In this document: in pieces, positions 35,329 through 43,937 of the stretch
Position numbering within the stretch: the first letter of the stretch is position 1
Layout of the letters: every line of letters starts with the position of its first letter
The notes under the pieces: generated by a model
What the model saw: the letters and a program-made list of their open reading frames with translations, nothing else
Told to the model about the DNA's origin: nothing
Database searches by the model: none
Made by a program: the position numbers and the translations under genes
Origin: Desulfocucumis palustris
GTDB lineage: Bacteria > Bacillota > Desulfotomaculia > Desulfotomaculales > Desulfocucumaceae
Reading direction: 5' to 3'
DNA length: 64,000 nt
Assembly: GCF_002933875.1 (NCBI RefSeq)
Contig: NZ_BFAV01000102.1
Location: 1 to 64,000 of the forward strand

Positions 35329-36291
35329 ATGATCGGAATAGGTTTAATAGGATGTGGGGCCTGGGGGGTTAACTATTTAAAAACCCTGGTATCAATTCCA
35401 GAAATAAAAGTTTTATATGTATGTGATTTAAAAAAGGAAATATTGGATAATGTCAGAGCTATATATCCCTACCTTAAACTGACCGGCGACTACCGGGATT
35501 TATTGAATGATAATAACGTGGGCGGTGTGATAATCGCAACGCCACCTAAATCACATTACCAGCTGGCGTCTAAATTCCTGGCCGGCAATAAGGCGGTGCT
35601 GGTGGAAAAACCCGTTACCCACCGCTACCGGGAAGCTAAAGAACTGGCTCAGCTGGCCAGGAAAAACAATACCATACTGATGGCCGGGCACTTAATGGAA
35701 TATCACCCGGTGGTGAAGAAATTGCGGGAATACATCAGCCGGGGCATGTTGGGAGAGTTAAGATACATTCTGTTGGACCGGGCCAATCTCGGCAAGATTA
35801 GAACCGATGTCAGCGTCCTCTGGGACCTGGCGGTGCACGATCTTTCAATTGTCAGGAGTCTGATAAATCAGGAGCCCCTCTGGGTATCGGCGCAGGGAGG
35901 CAATTATTTACAAGAGGGTATCTGGGATTTAATAACAGTCACCATGGGCTTCACCGGGAATCTGATGGTTCAAATACACGCGAACTGGATGCACCCGGTG
36001 AAGAAGAGGCATGTTGCGATTGCCGGAAATAACATGATGGCCTTCTGGGATGATACCAGGGATAAAAACAAACTGCAGATTATATCCTACAATGTGGATA
36101 TAGTTACCCCGGAGCTGGAAAATACGTTGCCTTTGACTGAACAGTGCCGGCACTTCATCAATTGTGTAAAGACGGGGAAAGAGCCTCAAACCGGGTTACA
36201 GGACATATTATGGGTAATGAGGCTGCTGGATTTAACCGAGCAGTCATTATTAAGCCACGGCGCCAGATTGTATTTTAGATCCGACAGGTGA
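35329..36291 (+). CDS. Gfo/Idh/MocA family oxidoreductase
   Basis: A 320-residue NAD(P)-dependent oxidoreductase: GIGLIGCGAWGVNYLKTL (Rossmann), VIIATPPKSHYQLASKFLA, VLVEKPVTHRYREAKELA (catalytic-lysine EKP motif) and LWDLAVHDLSIVRSL. In amino-sugar clusters such enzymes (WlbA or GnnA type) oxidise C3 of a UDP-GlcNAc-type sugar before transamination. The DegT aminotransferase two genes further on supports this role. ATG follows GATGGGATAATG. It overlaps the next gene by one base. Confidence 0.87.
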   Translation: MIGIGLIGCGAWGVNYLKTLVSIPEIKVLYVCDLKKEILDNVRAIYPYLKLTGDYRDLLNDNNVGGVIIATPPKSHYQLASKFLAGNKAVLVEKPVTHRYREAKELAQLARKNNTILMAGHLMEYHPVVKKLREYISRGMLGELRYILLDRANLGKIRTDVSVLWDLAVHDLSIVRSLINQEPLWVSAQGGNYLQEGIWDLITVTMGFTGNLMVQIHANWMHPVKKRHVAIAGNNMMAFWDDTRDKNKLQIISYNVDIVTPELENTLPLTEQCRHFINCVKTGKEPQTGLQDILWVMRLLDLTEQSLLSHGARLYFRSDR

Positions 36292-37262
36292 TGCGGTTGA
36301 AAATAAAAAGTTACCGGGATTCACACCAGGATGCCTGGGACGATTTTGTGAAAAAGTCCAGAAACGGCACTTTCATGCAGGAGCGAAAATTTTTAGGGTA
36401 TCATCCTCCGCACAGGTTCAGGGATTGTTCTCTCATGGCTTACGATTCCAGGGATAGGCTTGCGGCTGTGATCCCCGCCGCAAGCAAAGGCTCCGATCAA
36501 AAGACATTTTGTTCCCACCCGGGAGCCTCCCATGGCGGTATAGTGGTCGGTCAGGGATTTACAACCGGGGACGCCTTGTTGCTGGTAAGCGCTCTGATAG
36601 AGGATTGCAGAGACAGAGGTTTTAAAACCGTGGAAATAAAACCGGTTCCCCGGGTTTATCTTAACTGGCCCTGTGATGAAATAGACTTTGCCCTGAGGTA
36701 TAACGGTTTTTCTCCTGTCCGCACGGAGCTGGCCACGGTGCTTCCACTAAAAGAAGCGGCGCCGGATAACCCCTTTATGACAGACAGTGCCAGAAGGAAT
36801 ATCCGGAAAGCGAAAACCATGGGTGTCACCGTAACGGAAAGCAATGACTACGATACTTATTGGGATATACTGGCGGCAAACCTGAAAAACCGCCACAACG
36901 CCCGGCCCACCCATAGCCTGGCGGAGATAAAGGAGTTGTCCGGCAGATATCCCCATAATATCAAACTGGTGGCTGCGTACCACCAGGATGTGATGATTGC
37001 CGGGGTTGTGGTTTTTATCCTGAACAGCAGGGTAATAAATTGTTTTTATATTGCGCACCGGCCGGAAAAACAGCATTTAAGGCCGTTAAACCTGATATTC
37101 GACCGGCTAATCAACTGGGGTGGCAGTAACGGGTTTTACTATCTGGACTGGGGCATATCCACCGAGAACAGGGGAACATTGGTTAACCACGGCCTTTTCA
37201 GATTCAAGGAAGAGTTCGGCGGGCGCGGGCTTTTAAGAGAAACATACGCTCTGGAGCTGTAG
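36291..37262 (+). CDS. GNAT/FemAB-like acyltransferase
   Basis: A 323-residue double-GNAT-fold protein (Acetyltransf_6/FemAB-like). Recognisable pieces are GTFMQERKFLGYHPPHRF, the block DSARRNIRKAKTMGVTVTES around residues 164-183, NLIFDRLINWGGSNGFYYLDWG and NHGLFRFKEEFGGR, typical of enzymes that acylate amino sugars or add amino acids. Placed between the oxidoreductase and the LpxC-like deacetylase, it may N-acylate a newly made amino sugar. A GTG three bases upstream is an alternative start. Confidence 0.75.
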   Translation: MRLKIKSYRDSHQDAWDDFVKKSRNGTFMQERKFLGYHPPHRFRDCSLMAYDSRDRLAAVIPAASKGSDQKTFCSHPGASHGGIVVGQGFTTGDALLLVSALIEDCRDRGFKTVEIKPVPRVYLNWPCDEIDFALRYNGFSPVRTELATVLPLKEAAPDNPFMTDSARRNIRKAKTMGVTVTESNDYDTYWDILAANLKNRHNARPTHSLAEIKELSGRYPHNIKLVAAYHQDVMIAGVVVFILNSRVINCFYIAHRPEKQHLRPLNLIFDRLINWGGSNGFYYLDWGISTENRGTLVNHGLFRFKEEFGGRGLLRETYALEL

Positions 37263-37286
37263 GTGAAAGTCAAGGGGGGGTAAAAA

Positions 37287-38138
37287 CTGCAGAGGACGAT
37301 AAAAAAACCGGCAAGGGTAACTGGCATTGATATAACCGGCCGGGGTTACAGCACCGTGACATTTAAACCGGCCCCCCCGGACAGCGGCATTACTTTTATA
37401 AGGGACGACCTGCCCGGCCGGCCCGGAGTTGAGTGTCGCCCGGAGTATGCCCGGGCCGACCACCGCTGGACTTCCCTGGACAAAGAAGGCGTTCGCATAG
37501 AACATACGGAGCACATACTGGCCGCCGCGGCCGGGCTGGGCATAGACAACCTGCTTATCCACGCGGACGGTCCGTACCTGCCTGTGGTTACGGGTTTCAG
37601 CAGCGGGGGATTTGTTCAGGCTCTATTGGAGGCGGAGCCCGTATTCCAGGATAGGCCCAGGGAATATTTTTACGTTCCGGAAGCCCGCTGGGTGATGGGT
37701 TCCTTTGATTATGGCGGAGAAAGGTATGACAGCATTCTGCTGGCCCTGCCGTCCAAAGAGTTTAAACTGACATATTTAATGGATTATCCGGGGAAGCAGA
37801 TTTCCACCCAGGCATACAGTTTTGCCGTCGGCGGGGATGAGGATTTCGCCCTGGGGCCGGCGGCGGCCCGCTCATACATTATTGATTATGAATATGCCCG
37901 GGTGGCGGATTTAATAGGCAGGGGCATGGAGGATTGTTTGGTTTTTCCCGGGGCGGCAACGGATTTGCGCTGGAACAACGAGCCGGCCAGGCACAAACTG
38001 CTGGATTTGCTGGGAGATATGGCTATTCTTGGCCGGGCGGTTAAAGGGCATTTTATAGGAATCAGAACCGGGCATAAAATGAATATTCAGATGTGTAAAG
38101 AATTGGCAAAATTAATGAAAGGGGACATACCTTCCTGA
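37287..38138 (+). CDS. LpxC-like UDP-acyl-N-acetylglucosamine deacetylase, CTG start
   Basis: A 283-residue zinc deacetylase homologous to LpxC. Catalytic and zinc residues line up with E. coli LpxC at nearly the same numbers: E75-H76 in HTEHILAAAAGLGIDN, H236, K237 and D240 in RHKLLDLLGD, and H263 in TGHKMN. The N-terminus QRTIKKPARVTGIDITGRGY is the LpxC opening. It is only reached by starting at CTG 37287, with AAGGGGGGG ending 6 bases upstream and an in-frame stop just before; a GTG at 37356 would cut off the conserved first strand. The DGS loop is changed (TGFSSGG). Lipid A is not expected here, so the substrate is probably another UDP-N-acyl sugar. Confidence 0.85.
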   Translation: MQRTIKKPARVTGIDITGRGYSTVTFKPAPPDSGITFIRDDLPGRPGVECRPEYARADHRWTSLDKEGVRIEHTEHILAAAAGLGIDNLLIHADGPYLPVVTGFSSGGFVQALLEAEPVFQDRPREYFYVPEARWVMGSFDYGGERYDSILLALPSKEFKLTYLMDYPGKQISTQAYSFAVGGDEDFALGPAAARSYIIDYEYARVADLIGRGMEDCLVFPGAATDLRWNNEPARHKLLDLLGDMAILGRAVKGHFIGIRTGHKMNIQMCKELAKLMKGDIPS

Positions 38139-38182
38139 ATTATCAAAATTTCCCCGGGTAACCCATTCAAGAAGGAATGTTC
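38121..38182. repeat. Short REP-like inverted repeat
   Basis: GGGGACATACCTTCCTGAAT at 38121-38140 is the imperfect inverse of ATTCAAGAAGGAATGTTCC at 38164-38182. The left arm overlaps the end of the LpxC-like gene and sets its last codons. It resembles the arms at 28589, 28667 and 53811. Confidence 0.5.
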
Positions 38183-38210
38183 CAATTTTGCCGTTAAGGG
38201 GGGCTGTTCT

Positions 38211-39293
38211 TTGATTCCGCATGTCAAACCCCTGCTGGGAAAGGAAGAGGAGGCCGGTGTGCTGGAGGTGCTGCGCAGCGGTATGCTGGCCGCCGGCAGC
38301 CGTGTGGAGGAATTCGAGCGGCAATTTTGCGCCTATAATAATTCCCGTCATGCCATTGCCGCCTCATCCGGTACCACAGCCCTGCACGCCATGATGGAGG
38401 CTGTGGGCATAGGGCCGGGGGATAAGGTGTTTGTAACTGCGTATTCCTTCATTGCTTCAGCCAATGCCATCCTGTACACGGGGGCCACCCCCGTATTCGT
38501 GGATATCGACCCTGTTACCGGCAACCTGTCGCCCGGAGAACTGGAAAAATCCATAAAAAAACATCCCGGCGCAAAGGCTGTGCTGGTGGTTCATATTTTC
38601 GGGCTGCCGGCTGATATGGATAAAATAGTGGAATTGGCCCAAAGGCACAAAATTATGTTGCTGGAGGATTGCGCCCAGGCTGTGGGCGCGGCCTACCGGG
38701 GGGTCAAGGTGGGTAATTTCGGCAGGGCCGCGGCATTTAGTTATTACCCCACCAAGAATATGACCTCGGGGGAAGGCGGCATGGTGGTAACGGGGGAGCC
38801 CGGGGTGGCGGAAAAGGTAAGAATAATCATTAATCAGGGGCAGCGCCGCAGGTATTTTCACGAACTGGTGGGCTACAACTACCGGATGAGCGATGTTCAC
38901 GCCGCCATAGGCCTGGCGCAGTTGGCAAAGCTGGAAGGGTTCAACCGCAAAAGAATTGAAAACGCCGGGTTCTATGAAAAACGCATTACCAACCCGGCTG
39001 TTGAAAAGCCCGCCATACCAACGGACAGGGTACATGTTTTTAACCAATATACCATAAGGGTGCCGGACAGGGAAAAATTTACCCTCTACCTGACGGAAAA
39101 AGGTATTGGTCACGGCGTTTATTACCCGCTGATCATACCGGAGCAAATACCTTACCGCAACGCGCCGTCCGGGGGCGGCCATTGGCCCGGGGCAAGGAAG
39201 CTGGCCGGCAGGTGCGTATCCATTCCGGTACACCCTTCCCTGACCCCTGAGGAGTTGAGGTATGTTGCGGAAGTTATTAATAGCTACGGTTAA
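38211..39293 (+). CDS. DegT/DnrJ/EryC1/StrS family aminotransferase
   Basis: A 360-residue PLP-dependent sugar aminotransferase: SSGTTALHAMMEAVGIGPGD, VTAYSFIASANAILYTGA, FVDIDPVTGNLSP, LEDCAQAVGAAYRG, and K182 in YYPTKNMTSGEGGM as the PLP lysine; GYNYRMSDVHAAIGLAQL follows. The TTG start has AAGGGGGG upstream. With the oxidoreductase at 35329 it would install an amino group, most simply at C3 of a UDP-GlcNAc derivative (GnnA/GnnB or WlbA/WlbC logic). The exact sugar is inferred. Confidence 0.9.
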   Translation: MIPHVKPLLGKEEEAGVLEVLRSGMLAAGSRVEEFERQFCAYNNSRHAIAASSGTTALHAMMEAVGIGPGDKVFVTAYSFIASANAILYTGATPVFVDIDPVTGNLSPGELEKSIKKHPGAKAVLVVHIFGLPADMDKIVELAQRHKIMLLEDCAQAVGAAYRGVKVGNFGRAAAFSYYPTKNMTSGEGGMVVTGEPGVAEKVRIIINQGQRRRYFHELVGYNYRMSDVHAAIGLAQLAKLEGFNRKRIENAGFYEKRITNPAVEKPAIPTDRVHVFNQYTIRVPDREKFTLYLTEKGIGHGVYYPLIIPEQIPYRNAPSGGGHWPGARKLAGRCVSIPVHPSLTPEELRYVAEVINSYG

Positions 39294-39383
39294 ATAAGAA
39301 CATTGCTTTTAAGGGCGGTAATTCAAGGCAATACGAAAAAAGCGTGCCTTCCATCCTGATTAGTGCAAGGAGGTTAAAGGCGT

Positions 39384-40073
39384 TTGATTGTTTCCGGCCA
39401 CCAGCCCAATTATTTACCCTGGCTCGGATATTTTCACAAAATGAAATCCTGCGATCTCTTTGTTATATTGGATGACGTACTTCATTCCAACAGAGGCATA
39501 ACCGGCAGGAACAAAATTAAAGGGCCCGAGGGACCAAGACTGTTGAGCGTGCCTCTGGCCCGTAAAGAGGCACTGATTAAAGACGTCAAAATTATTAATG
39601 AGAGCAGGTGGTACAGAAAGCACTGGTACTCCCTGCAGGGCTGCTACGCCAGGGCTGCCCACTGGCAGGAATACAGGGAGCGGTTCTTTGTGGTGTATAA
39701 AGACCCGGGGGATAAACTGGCGGAATTAAATTTAAGGCTTATCAATGTGGTTCGTGAAATACTGGATATCAGCACCCCCATGATACGCTCGTCGGATATA
39801 CCCGGGATTACCGGCAAAAAGGGGACCAAGATAATTAATATCTGCAAATACCTGGGCGCCGACACATACCTGTCGGGCAACGGGGCGCGGGTCTATAACG
39901 ACGAGGGCGAATTTCAAAGAAGCGGTCTCAGGCTGGTTTATCAGGATTTCAAACATCCCGATTACCCGCAGCAGTGGGGCGATTTTATACCCAACCTGTC
40001 CGCGGTGGATTTAATATTCAACTGCGGGCGGGACAGCAAAAATTATTTAACCAGACAGGTGATTTATGAATAA
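39384..40073 (+). CDS. WbqC-like family protein, copy 1
   Basis: A 229-residue WbqC-like protein (Pfam WbqC). Diagnostic N-terminus: SGHQPNYLPWLGYFHKMKSC then DLFVILDDVLHS and NKIKGPEGPRLLSVPL; IPGITGKKGTKIINICKYLG in the middle. Members occur in O-antigen and glycan clusters and have been linked to amino-acid or acyl decoration of sugars, but no firm activity is known to me. TTG start with AAGGAGGT upstream. It overlaps the ATP-grasp gene by 8 bases. A close paralogue is at 42162. Confidence 0.83.
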   Translation: MIVSGHQPNYLPWLGYFHKMKSCDLFVILDDVLHSNRGITGRNKIKGPEGPRLLSVPLARKEALIKDVKIINESRWYRKHWYSLQGCYARAAHWQEYRERFFVVYKDPGDKLAELNLRLINVVREILDISTPMIRSSDIPGITGKKGTKIINICKYLGADTYLSGNGARVYNDEGEFQRSGLRLVYQDFKHPDYPQQWGDFIPNLSAVDLIFNCGRDSKNYLTRQVIYE

Positions 40074-41094
40074 TATAAATGTTCTGGTCACCGGCTCCGG
40101 CTCCCTTTACGGAGTGGCCGTGATTAAGTCCCTGTTAAAATCCGCGTTAAAACTAAAACTGGTAGCCACCGACACGGATCCCAGAACCCTGGGGCTGCAT
40201 TTCGCCCACCGGGGCTATATAGTGCCTCCGGCTTTTCAGGAAGGGCTGTATTATGAAAAAATACTGGATATTATCCGCGGGGAAAAGATCAACGCGGTAT
40301 TTGTGGCATCTTCACACGAATTGGCTTTTTTCAGCGGCCACAAGGAGGAGATAGAGGCGGCAACCGGCGCCTGGGTATTTGTAAACCCGCCCGGGGTGAT
40401 GAATATATGTTGCGACAAGTGGCTGACCATAAAATTTTTAAAAGAAAATAATTTTAATTTTCCCGGCACCATACGCTATCCGGAAGACCGGGCGCTGCTG
40501 GAGAAATTTATCCGGGAAGCCGGCTTTCCGGTAATCATCAAACCCCGCCGGGGCGCCGGGTCGGAGGATTTATATAAAGCGGCCTCCCCGCAGGAATTGC
40601 TGTCCCTGGTCAAGGGCCGGGAGGGCTTCGTATTGCAGCAGTATCTCCCTGAAGCTGACGGCGAGTATACCACCGGTATTTGTGCCGGGGCCGACGGCAG
40701 GGTGCTGTCCGCCGTTACCCTGAAGAGAATACTGCGGGACGGCATGACCATGTCCGCGGAGGCGGACGATTATGAGCATTTAACAGATTATTGCAGGCAG
40801 GTGGCCGGGGTGTTGAAGCCCTACGGGCCCTGCAACTTTCAATTCAGGCTGCTGGAGGGAAGACCTTACATTTTCGAAATAAATCCCCGTTTCAGCAGCA
40901 GCACCGGAATGCGCTGCCTGCTGGGGATAAATGAGGCCGAAATACTGCTCAGGGCTGAAATACTGGGTGAAGCGGTTTCACCGCGGAAAGCGGTAAAGGG
41001 CAGCATAATAAGGCAGTACAAGGATTATATCGTTCCCACCGGGAGAATCAGGCAGCTGGAAAAGGAAAGCTTTTGTGTTAACAGGCCGGGCTGA
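40066..41094 (+). CDS. ATP-grasp carboxylate ligase
   Basis: A 342-residue ATP-grasp enzyme of the carbamoyl-phosphate-synthase-like group. PreATP-grasp domain: NVLVTGSGSLYGVAVIKSLL, KLVATDTDPRTLGL. ATP-grasp core: FPVIIKPRRGAGSEDLYKA, FVLQQYLPEADGEYTTGICA and FNFQ-type segment CNFQFRLLEGRPYIFEINPR. Such enzymes join a carboxylate to an amine. Between two WbqC-like genes it may couple an amino acid to an amino sugar made by the upstream cluster (inference). Confidence 0.85.
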   Translation: MNNINVLVTGSGSLYGVAVIKSLLKSALKLKLVATDTDPRTLGLHFAHRGYIVPPAFQEGLYYEKILDIIRGEKINAVFVASSHELAFFSGHKEEIEAATGAWVFVNPPGVMNICCDKWLTIKFLKENNFNFPGTIRYPEDRALLEKFIREAGFPVIIKPRRGAGSEDLYKAASPQELLSLVKGREGFVLQQYLPEADGEYTTGICAGADGRVLSAVTLKRILRDGMTMSAEADDYEHLTDYCRQVAGVLKPYGPCNFQFRLLEGRPYIFEINPRFSSSTGMRCLLGINEAEILLRAEILGEAVSPRKAVKGSIIRQYKDYIVPTGRIRQLEKESFCVNRPG

Positions 41095-41129
41095 TAATAA
41101 CAATTTAAGTGAGCATGGAGTTTTGACCA

Positions 41130-42119
41130 ATGAAAATTGTTTTTATTGAATCAGATCCCCAGTATGTGCTGGGGCTGCCTTGGGGATTCAGAAAACTGGG
41201 CTGCCAGGTGAAAACATTAAACGACATCCGGGAAGACACACTGGCGGAAATTTTTGACAAATACCGGCCGGATCTGGTTGTAACCGCCGGCTGGACCAAG
41301 ATTCACACCAGGTCCAACCTGGAATTGCTTGGGCACATGCTTAATAAGTACCATGTCAGCCATGCCTACTGGTCCACAGAGGATCCGCGCTGGACGGACA
41401 GATGGTCATTGCCCTATATCAAGTCCACCCACCCCGATTACATTTTTACCATAGACAAGGATTCCGTTAATTTTTTCAGGGAGCTTGGCCATCAGGCCTT
41501 TTACCTGAACTGGGGCTGCAATCCCGATTTTCACCGGCCCGCCAACCCCCGTAAGGAGTATCTTTGCGACATTGCCCTGGTGGCCACCGCCGGGGTGACC
41601 TGGAGTTCCTTCCGGAGGGACAGCGCCAGAATTTTATTAAAACCCCTGGTGGAAAAAAATTATAAGGTTTTGATTTGGGGAAAAAGATGGGATAGGCTGG
41701 ATCCCGAAATTGTAGGTTTTAACGTGGACCCCGGCCTTCTGCGGGGTAAACTTCCCTATGAGGAAACCAACCATGTCTACAGTTCCGCCAAAATAGTGCT
41801 GGGTTTTCAGAACCTTACCACCGAATTGACCGCCAGAACCTTTGAGATACTTGGCGCCCGGGGATTTTTGCTGGCGCCGGCCACCGCCTCGGTGATTAAA
41901 AACTTTAAAAACGGCAAGCACCTGGTGATATCCCGGTCCGAAAAGGAAACCTTAAGGCTGGTGGATTATTATCTGGGCCATGAGGAAGAAAGAAAAAAAA
42001 TAGCCTGGCAGGGGCAGAGGGAAGTGTACCTGAAACACACATACAGGCACAGGGCGCTAGAAATGCTAAAGAGCATTAGAAAAGTTGATCAGCTCCGTGA
42101 GCGGTTAAAAACAGAATAA
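41130..42119 (+). CDS. CgeB-like glycosyltransferase
   Basis: A 329-residue protein of the CgeB/DUF3880 family: VTAGWTKIHTRSNLELLGHM, AYWSTEDPRWTDRWSLPY, DYIFTIDKDSVNFF and the C-terminal Glyco_trans_1_2 block LTTELTARTFEILGARGFLL. In Bacillus CgeB acts in maturation of the glycosylated spore surface, so this gene hints that part of the locus decorates spores. It lies 35 bases after the ATP-grasp gene and 42 before the second WbqC-like gene, with the same orientation. Sugar specificity unknown. Confidence 0.82.
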   Translation: MKIVFIESDPQYVLGLPWGFRKLGCQVKTLNDIREDTLAEIFDKYRPDLVVTAGWTKIHTRSNLELLGHMLNKYHVSHAYWSTEDPRWTDRWSLPYIKSTHPDYIFTIDKDSVNFFRELGHQAFYLNWGCNPDFHRPANPRKEYLCDIALVATAGVTWSSFRRDSARILLKPLVEKNYKVLIWGKRWDRLDPEIVGFNVDPGLLRGKLPYEETNHVYSSAKIVLGFQNLTTELTARTFEILGARGFLLAPATASVIKNFKNGKHLVISRSEKETLRLVDYYLGHEEERKKIAWQGQREVYLKHTYRHRALEMLKSIRKVDQLRERLKTE

Positions 42120-42161
42120 TTTTACCCTGCTTGCGGCTGGACAGGAGGAGGTCAATAACCG

Positions 42162-42848
42162 TTGATTATTTCCGGCCATCAACCCAATTATCTGCCCTGG
42201 CTGGGATATTTTCACAAAATGAAATCCTGTGACCTTTTTGTAATACTCGATGACGTTCTGCACTCCAGAGGCGCTATTACCAATAAAAATAAAATCAAAG
42301 GGCCGGAAGGGGCAAGGCTTCTAAGCGTGCCCCTGGCCCAAAAAAAGGTGCCCATTAAAGACGTCACCATACTTAACGGGAGCAGGTGGCATAATAAACA
42401 CTGGAATTCACTCCGCACCTGCTATGCCAAGGCTCCTTACTGGAAGGATTATCAGAATTTGTTGCTGCCTATTTACGATAATCCCGGGGAAAAACTGGCG
42501 GATTTTAATTTAAGGCTCATAAAGGTAATTAGTAAAATACTGGGCATTTCCACCCCGCTGGTCCGTTCTTCCGAAATACCCGGAATCACCGGCAGTAAAG
42601 GTACTAAAATAATTAACATCTGTAAACACTTTGGGGCCGACATCTGCCTGTCGGGAACAGGCGCCCGGGATTACAACGATGAGGATGAATTTGCCAGGAA
42701 CCATATACGCCTGGTGTACCAGGAGTTTGAATGCCCTGATTATCCGCAGTTATGGGGCGGTTTTATACCCAACCTTTCCGCTCTGGATTTAATTTTTAAT
42801 TGCGGGCCTGGAAGCCAGGACTTTTTGCCGGGACAGATTATTACTTAA
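42162..42848 (+). CDS. WbqC-like family protein, copy 2
   Basis: A 228-residue paralogue of the gene at 39384, very similar throughout: SGHQPNYLPWLGYFHKMKSC is identical and IPGITGSKGTKIINICKHFG nearly so. TTG start with GGAGGAGG upstream. The two copies bracket the ATP-grasp and CgeB-like genes, suggesting a tandem duplication with later insertion or functional pairing. It ends the plus-strand unit; terminator-type hairpins follow. Confidence 0.82.
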   Translation: MIISGHQPNYLPWLGYFHKMKSCDLFVILDDVLHSRGAITNKNKIKGPEGARLLSVPLAQKKVPIKDVTILNGSRWHNKHWNSLRTCYAKAPYWKDYQNLLLPIYDNPGEKLADFNLRLIKVISKILGISTPLVRSSEIPGITGSKGTKIINICKHFGADICLSGTGARDYNDEDEFARNHIRLVYQEFECPDYPQLWGGFIPNLSALDLIFNCGPGSQDFLPGQIIT

Positions 42849-42889
42849 TATTTATCCCTTTCCCGCCATGTGGCACCCGTAAAATCCGC

Positions 42890-42930
42890 AAAGGCTGACA
42901 GCGGCTCAAACTGTCAGCCTTTATCTTATT
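42890..42930 (+). terminator. Rho-independent terminator
   Basis: AAAGGCTGACAG at 42890-42901 pairs perfectly with CTGTCAGCCTTT at 42911-42922, followed by ATCTTATT. It ends the WbqC/ATP-grasp/CgeB unit. Confidence 0.85.
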
Positions 42931-43099
42931 CGAACTAAGTTCGCTCTAAGGGTTCGGCAGGGGAATAACCCCTTCCGAACCCAAGGCTCACTTATATTTA
43001 CGCCATATGTAAAAGGCCGCCTCCATTCGCCTGCGGCGAAATGGGAGCGGCCTTTATAAAAACTCCAACCCTGCGGGCCGGAGAGATTTACACCTCCGG
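42931..43099. repeat. Run of four further inverted repeats between convergent genes
   Basis: After the terminator come CGAAC/GTTCG (42931-42943), GGGTTCGG with AGGGG / CCCCT with CCGAACCC (42950-42982), AAAGGCCGC/GCGGCCTTT with an inner CTCCATTCGCC/GGCGAAATGGGAG (43012-43055), and CCGGAG/CTCCGG (43078-43099). The third has A-rich and T-rich flanks and can terminate the minus-strand glycosyltransferase gene. The others have no evident role. Confidence 0.6.
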
Positions 43100-43102
43100 T
43101 GT

Positions 43103-43864
43103 TTAATACGGCTTTCGGATACCCAGCCTTGTTTGCCTCCCGGGTGCGGTGGGCAGCGTTGTGCCGCCCCAGGCGTATTCACCTTTCCCGTCATGAATTA
43201 TTATGTTGTCTACGGCGTGCCCCAGGTCAAGTCCTATTTTTCCCGCGTCCATTGCGGCCAGGGCGACGATTACGGCGTTGGCCCCGGCTGCGATTAAGGC
43301 AACCTGATAATCAATCCCGGACATTTGTTGTAAAACAATGTCCAGATCCCAGTAATGGCGCAGATTTAAGCAAGCTGTAATGTTGGTGAAGCCGTAGCGG
43401 TTGATCAGAATCTTTGCCAGCCCGGCCATGGGCTTTCCCACCAAAAGAATTTTGGCGTCGCGAAAGATATGGTAAAATTTTGGAATGCGCACCAGATGGT
43501 AATTGATGAAAGCGTAACAGGTTCCGGGGGGATTCAGGCCATAGTGGTTAAAAATTTTCTCGGTCATGGGATACCAGCAGTAATTGTCCCTCTGGTTTAA
43601 AAAGCCTACCACGGTGGCCCGGCGAACGGCGTCCAGCAGGCGGTCGCGGGCTTCAATATTGGGAATTGCTATACCCGAGTATTTATTGCCGGCCACCACA
43701 TTATACATTCCGATAAGCTCCTGCACGGTATGAACCGTATTCTGGGCCAGAATAAAATTTTCCCCGTCCCCTATTCGAACCAGGGAAAAGGGCTTTTTAT
43801 TATGGTAATGAACGTGAATAATGTTCAGCAGATCTTCCGCGGAATTAATGGTAAACGTATACAT
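43103..43864 (-). CDS. GT-D fold glycosyltransferase (DUF1792-like)
   Basis: A 253-residue protein. FSLVRIGDGENFILAQ near residues 26-41 carries the RxGDGE signature of the GT-D (DUF1792) fold first seen in streptococcal glycosyltransferases. Further on are DAKILLVGKPMAGLAKILIN and DYQVALIAAGANAVIVALAA, a second Rossmann-like half. ATG is preceded by CCGGGGGA. It is the last gene of a three-gene minus-strand unit with the selenoprotein candidate and a GT-B enzyme. Function is likely sugar addition to a surface glycan. Confidence 0.75.
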   Translation of the reverse strand: MYTFTINSAEDLLNIIHVHYHNKKPFSLVRIGDGENFILAQNTVHTVQELIGMYNVVAGNKYSGIAIPNIEARDRLLDAVRRATVVGFLNQRDNYCWYPMTEKIFNHYGLNPPGTCYAFINYHLVRIPKFYHIFRDAKILLVGKPMAGLAKILINRYGFTNITACLNLRHYWDLDIVLQQMSGIDYQVALIAAGANAVIVALAAMDAGKIGLDLGHAVDNIIIHDGKGEYAWGGTTLPTAPGRQTRLGIRKPY

Positions 43865-43937
43865 TATTTTCCCCCGGCAGCTATGTTATTGAGGATAGTA
43901 ACTCCTGTTATGGTATTGAAAGAATGCTTTAGGCCGG

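Noticed and set aside
37356-38138. GTG 37356 as start of the LpxC-like gene
   Set aside because: It removes the conserved N-terminal strand and has no RBS; the CTG 69 bases upstream has both.
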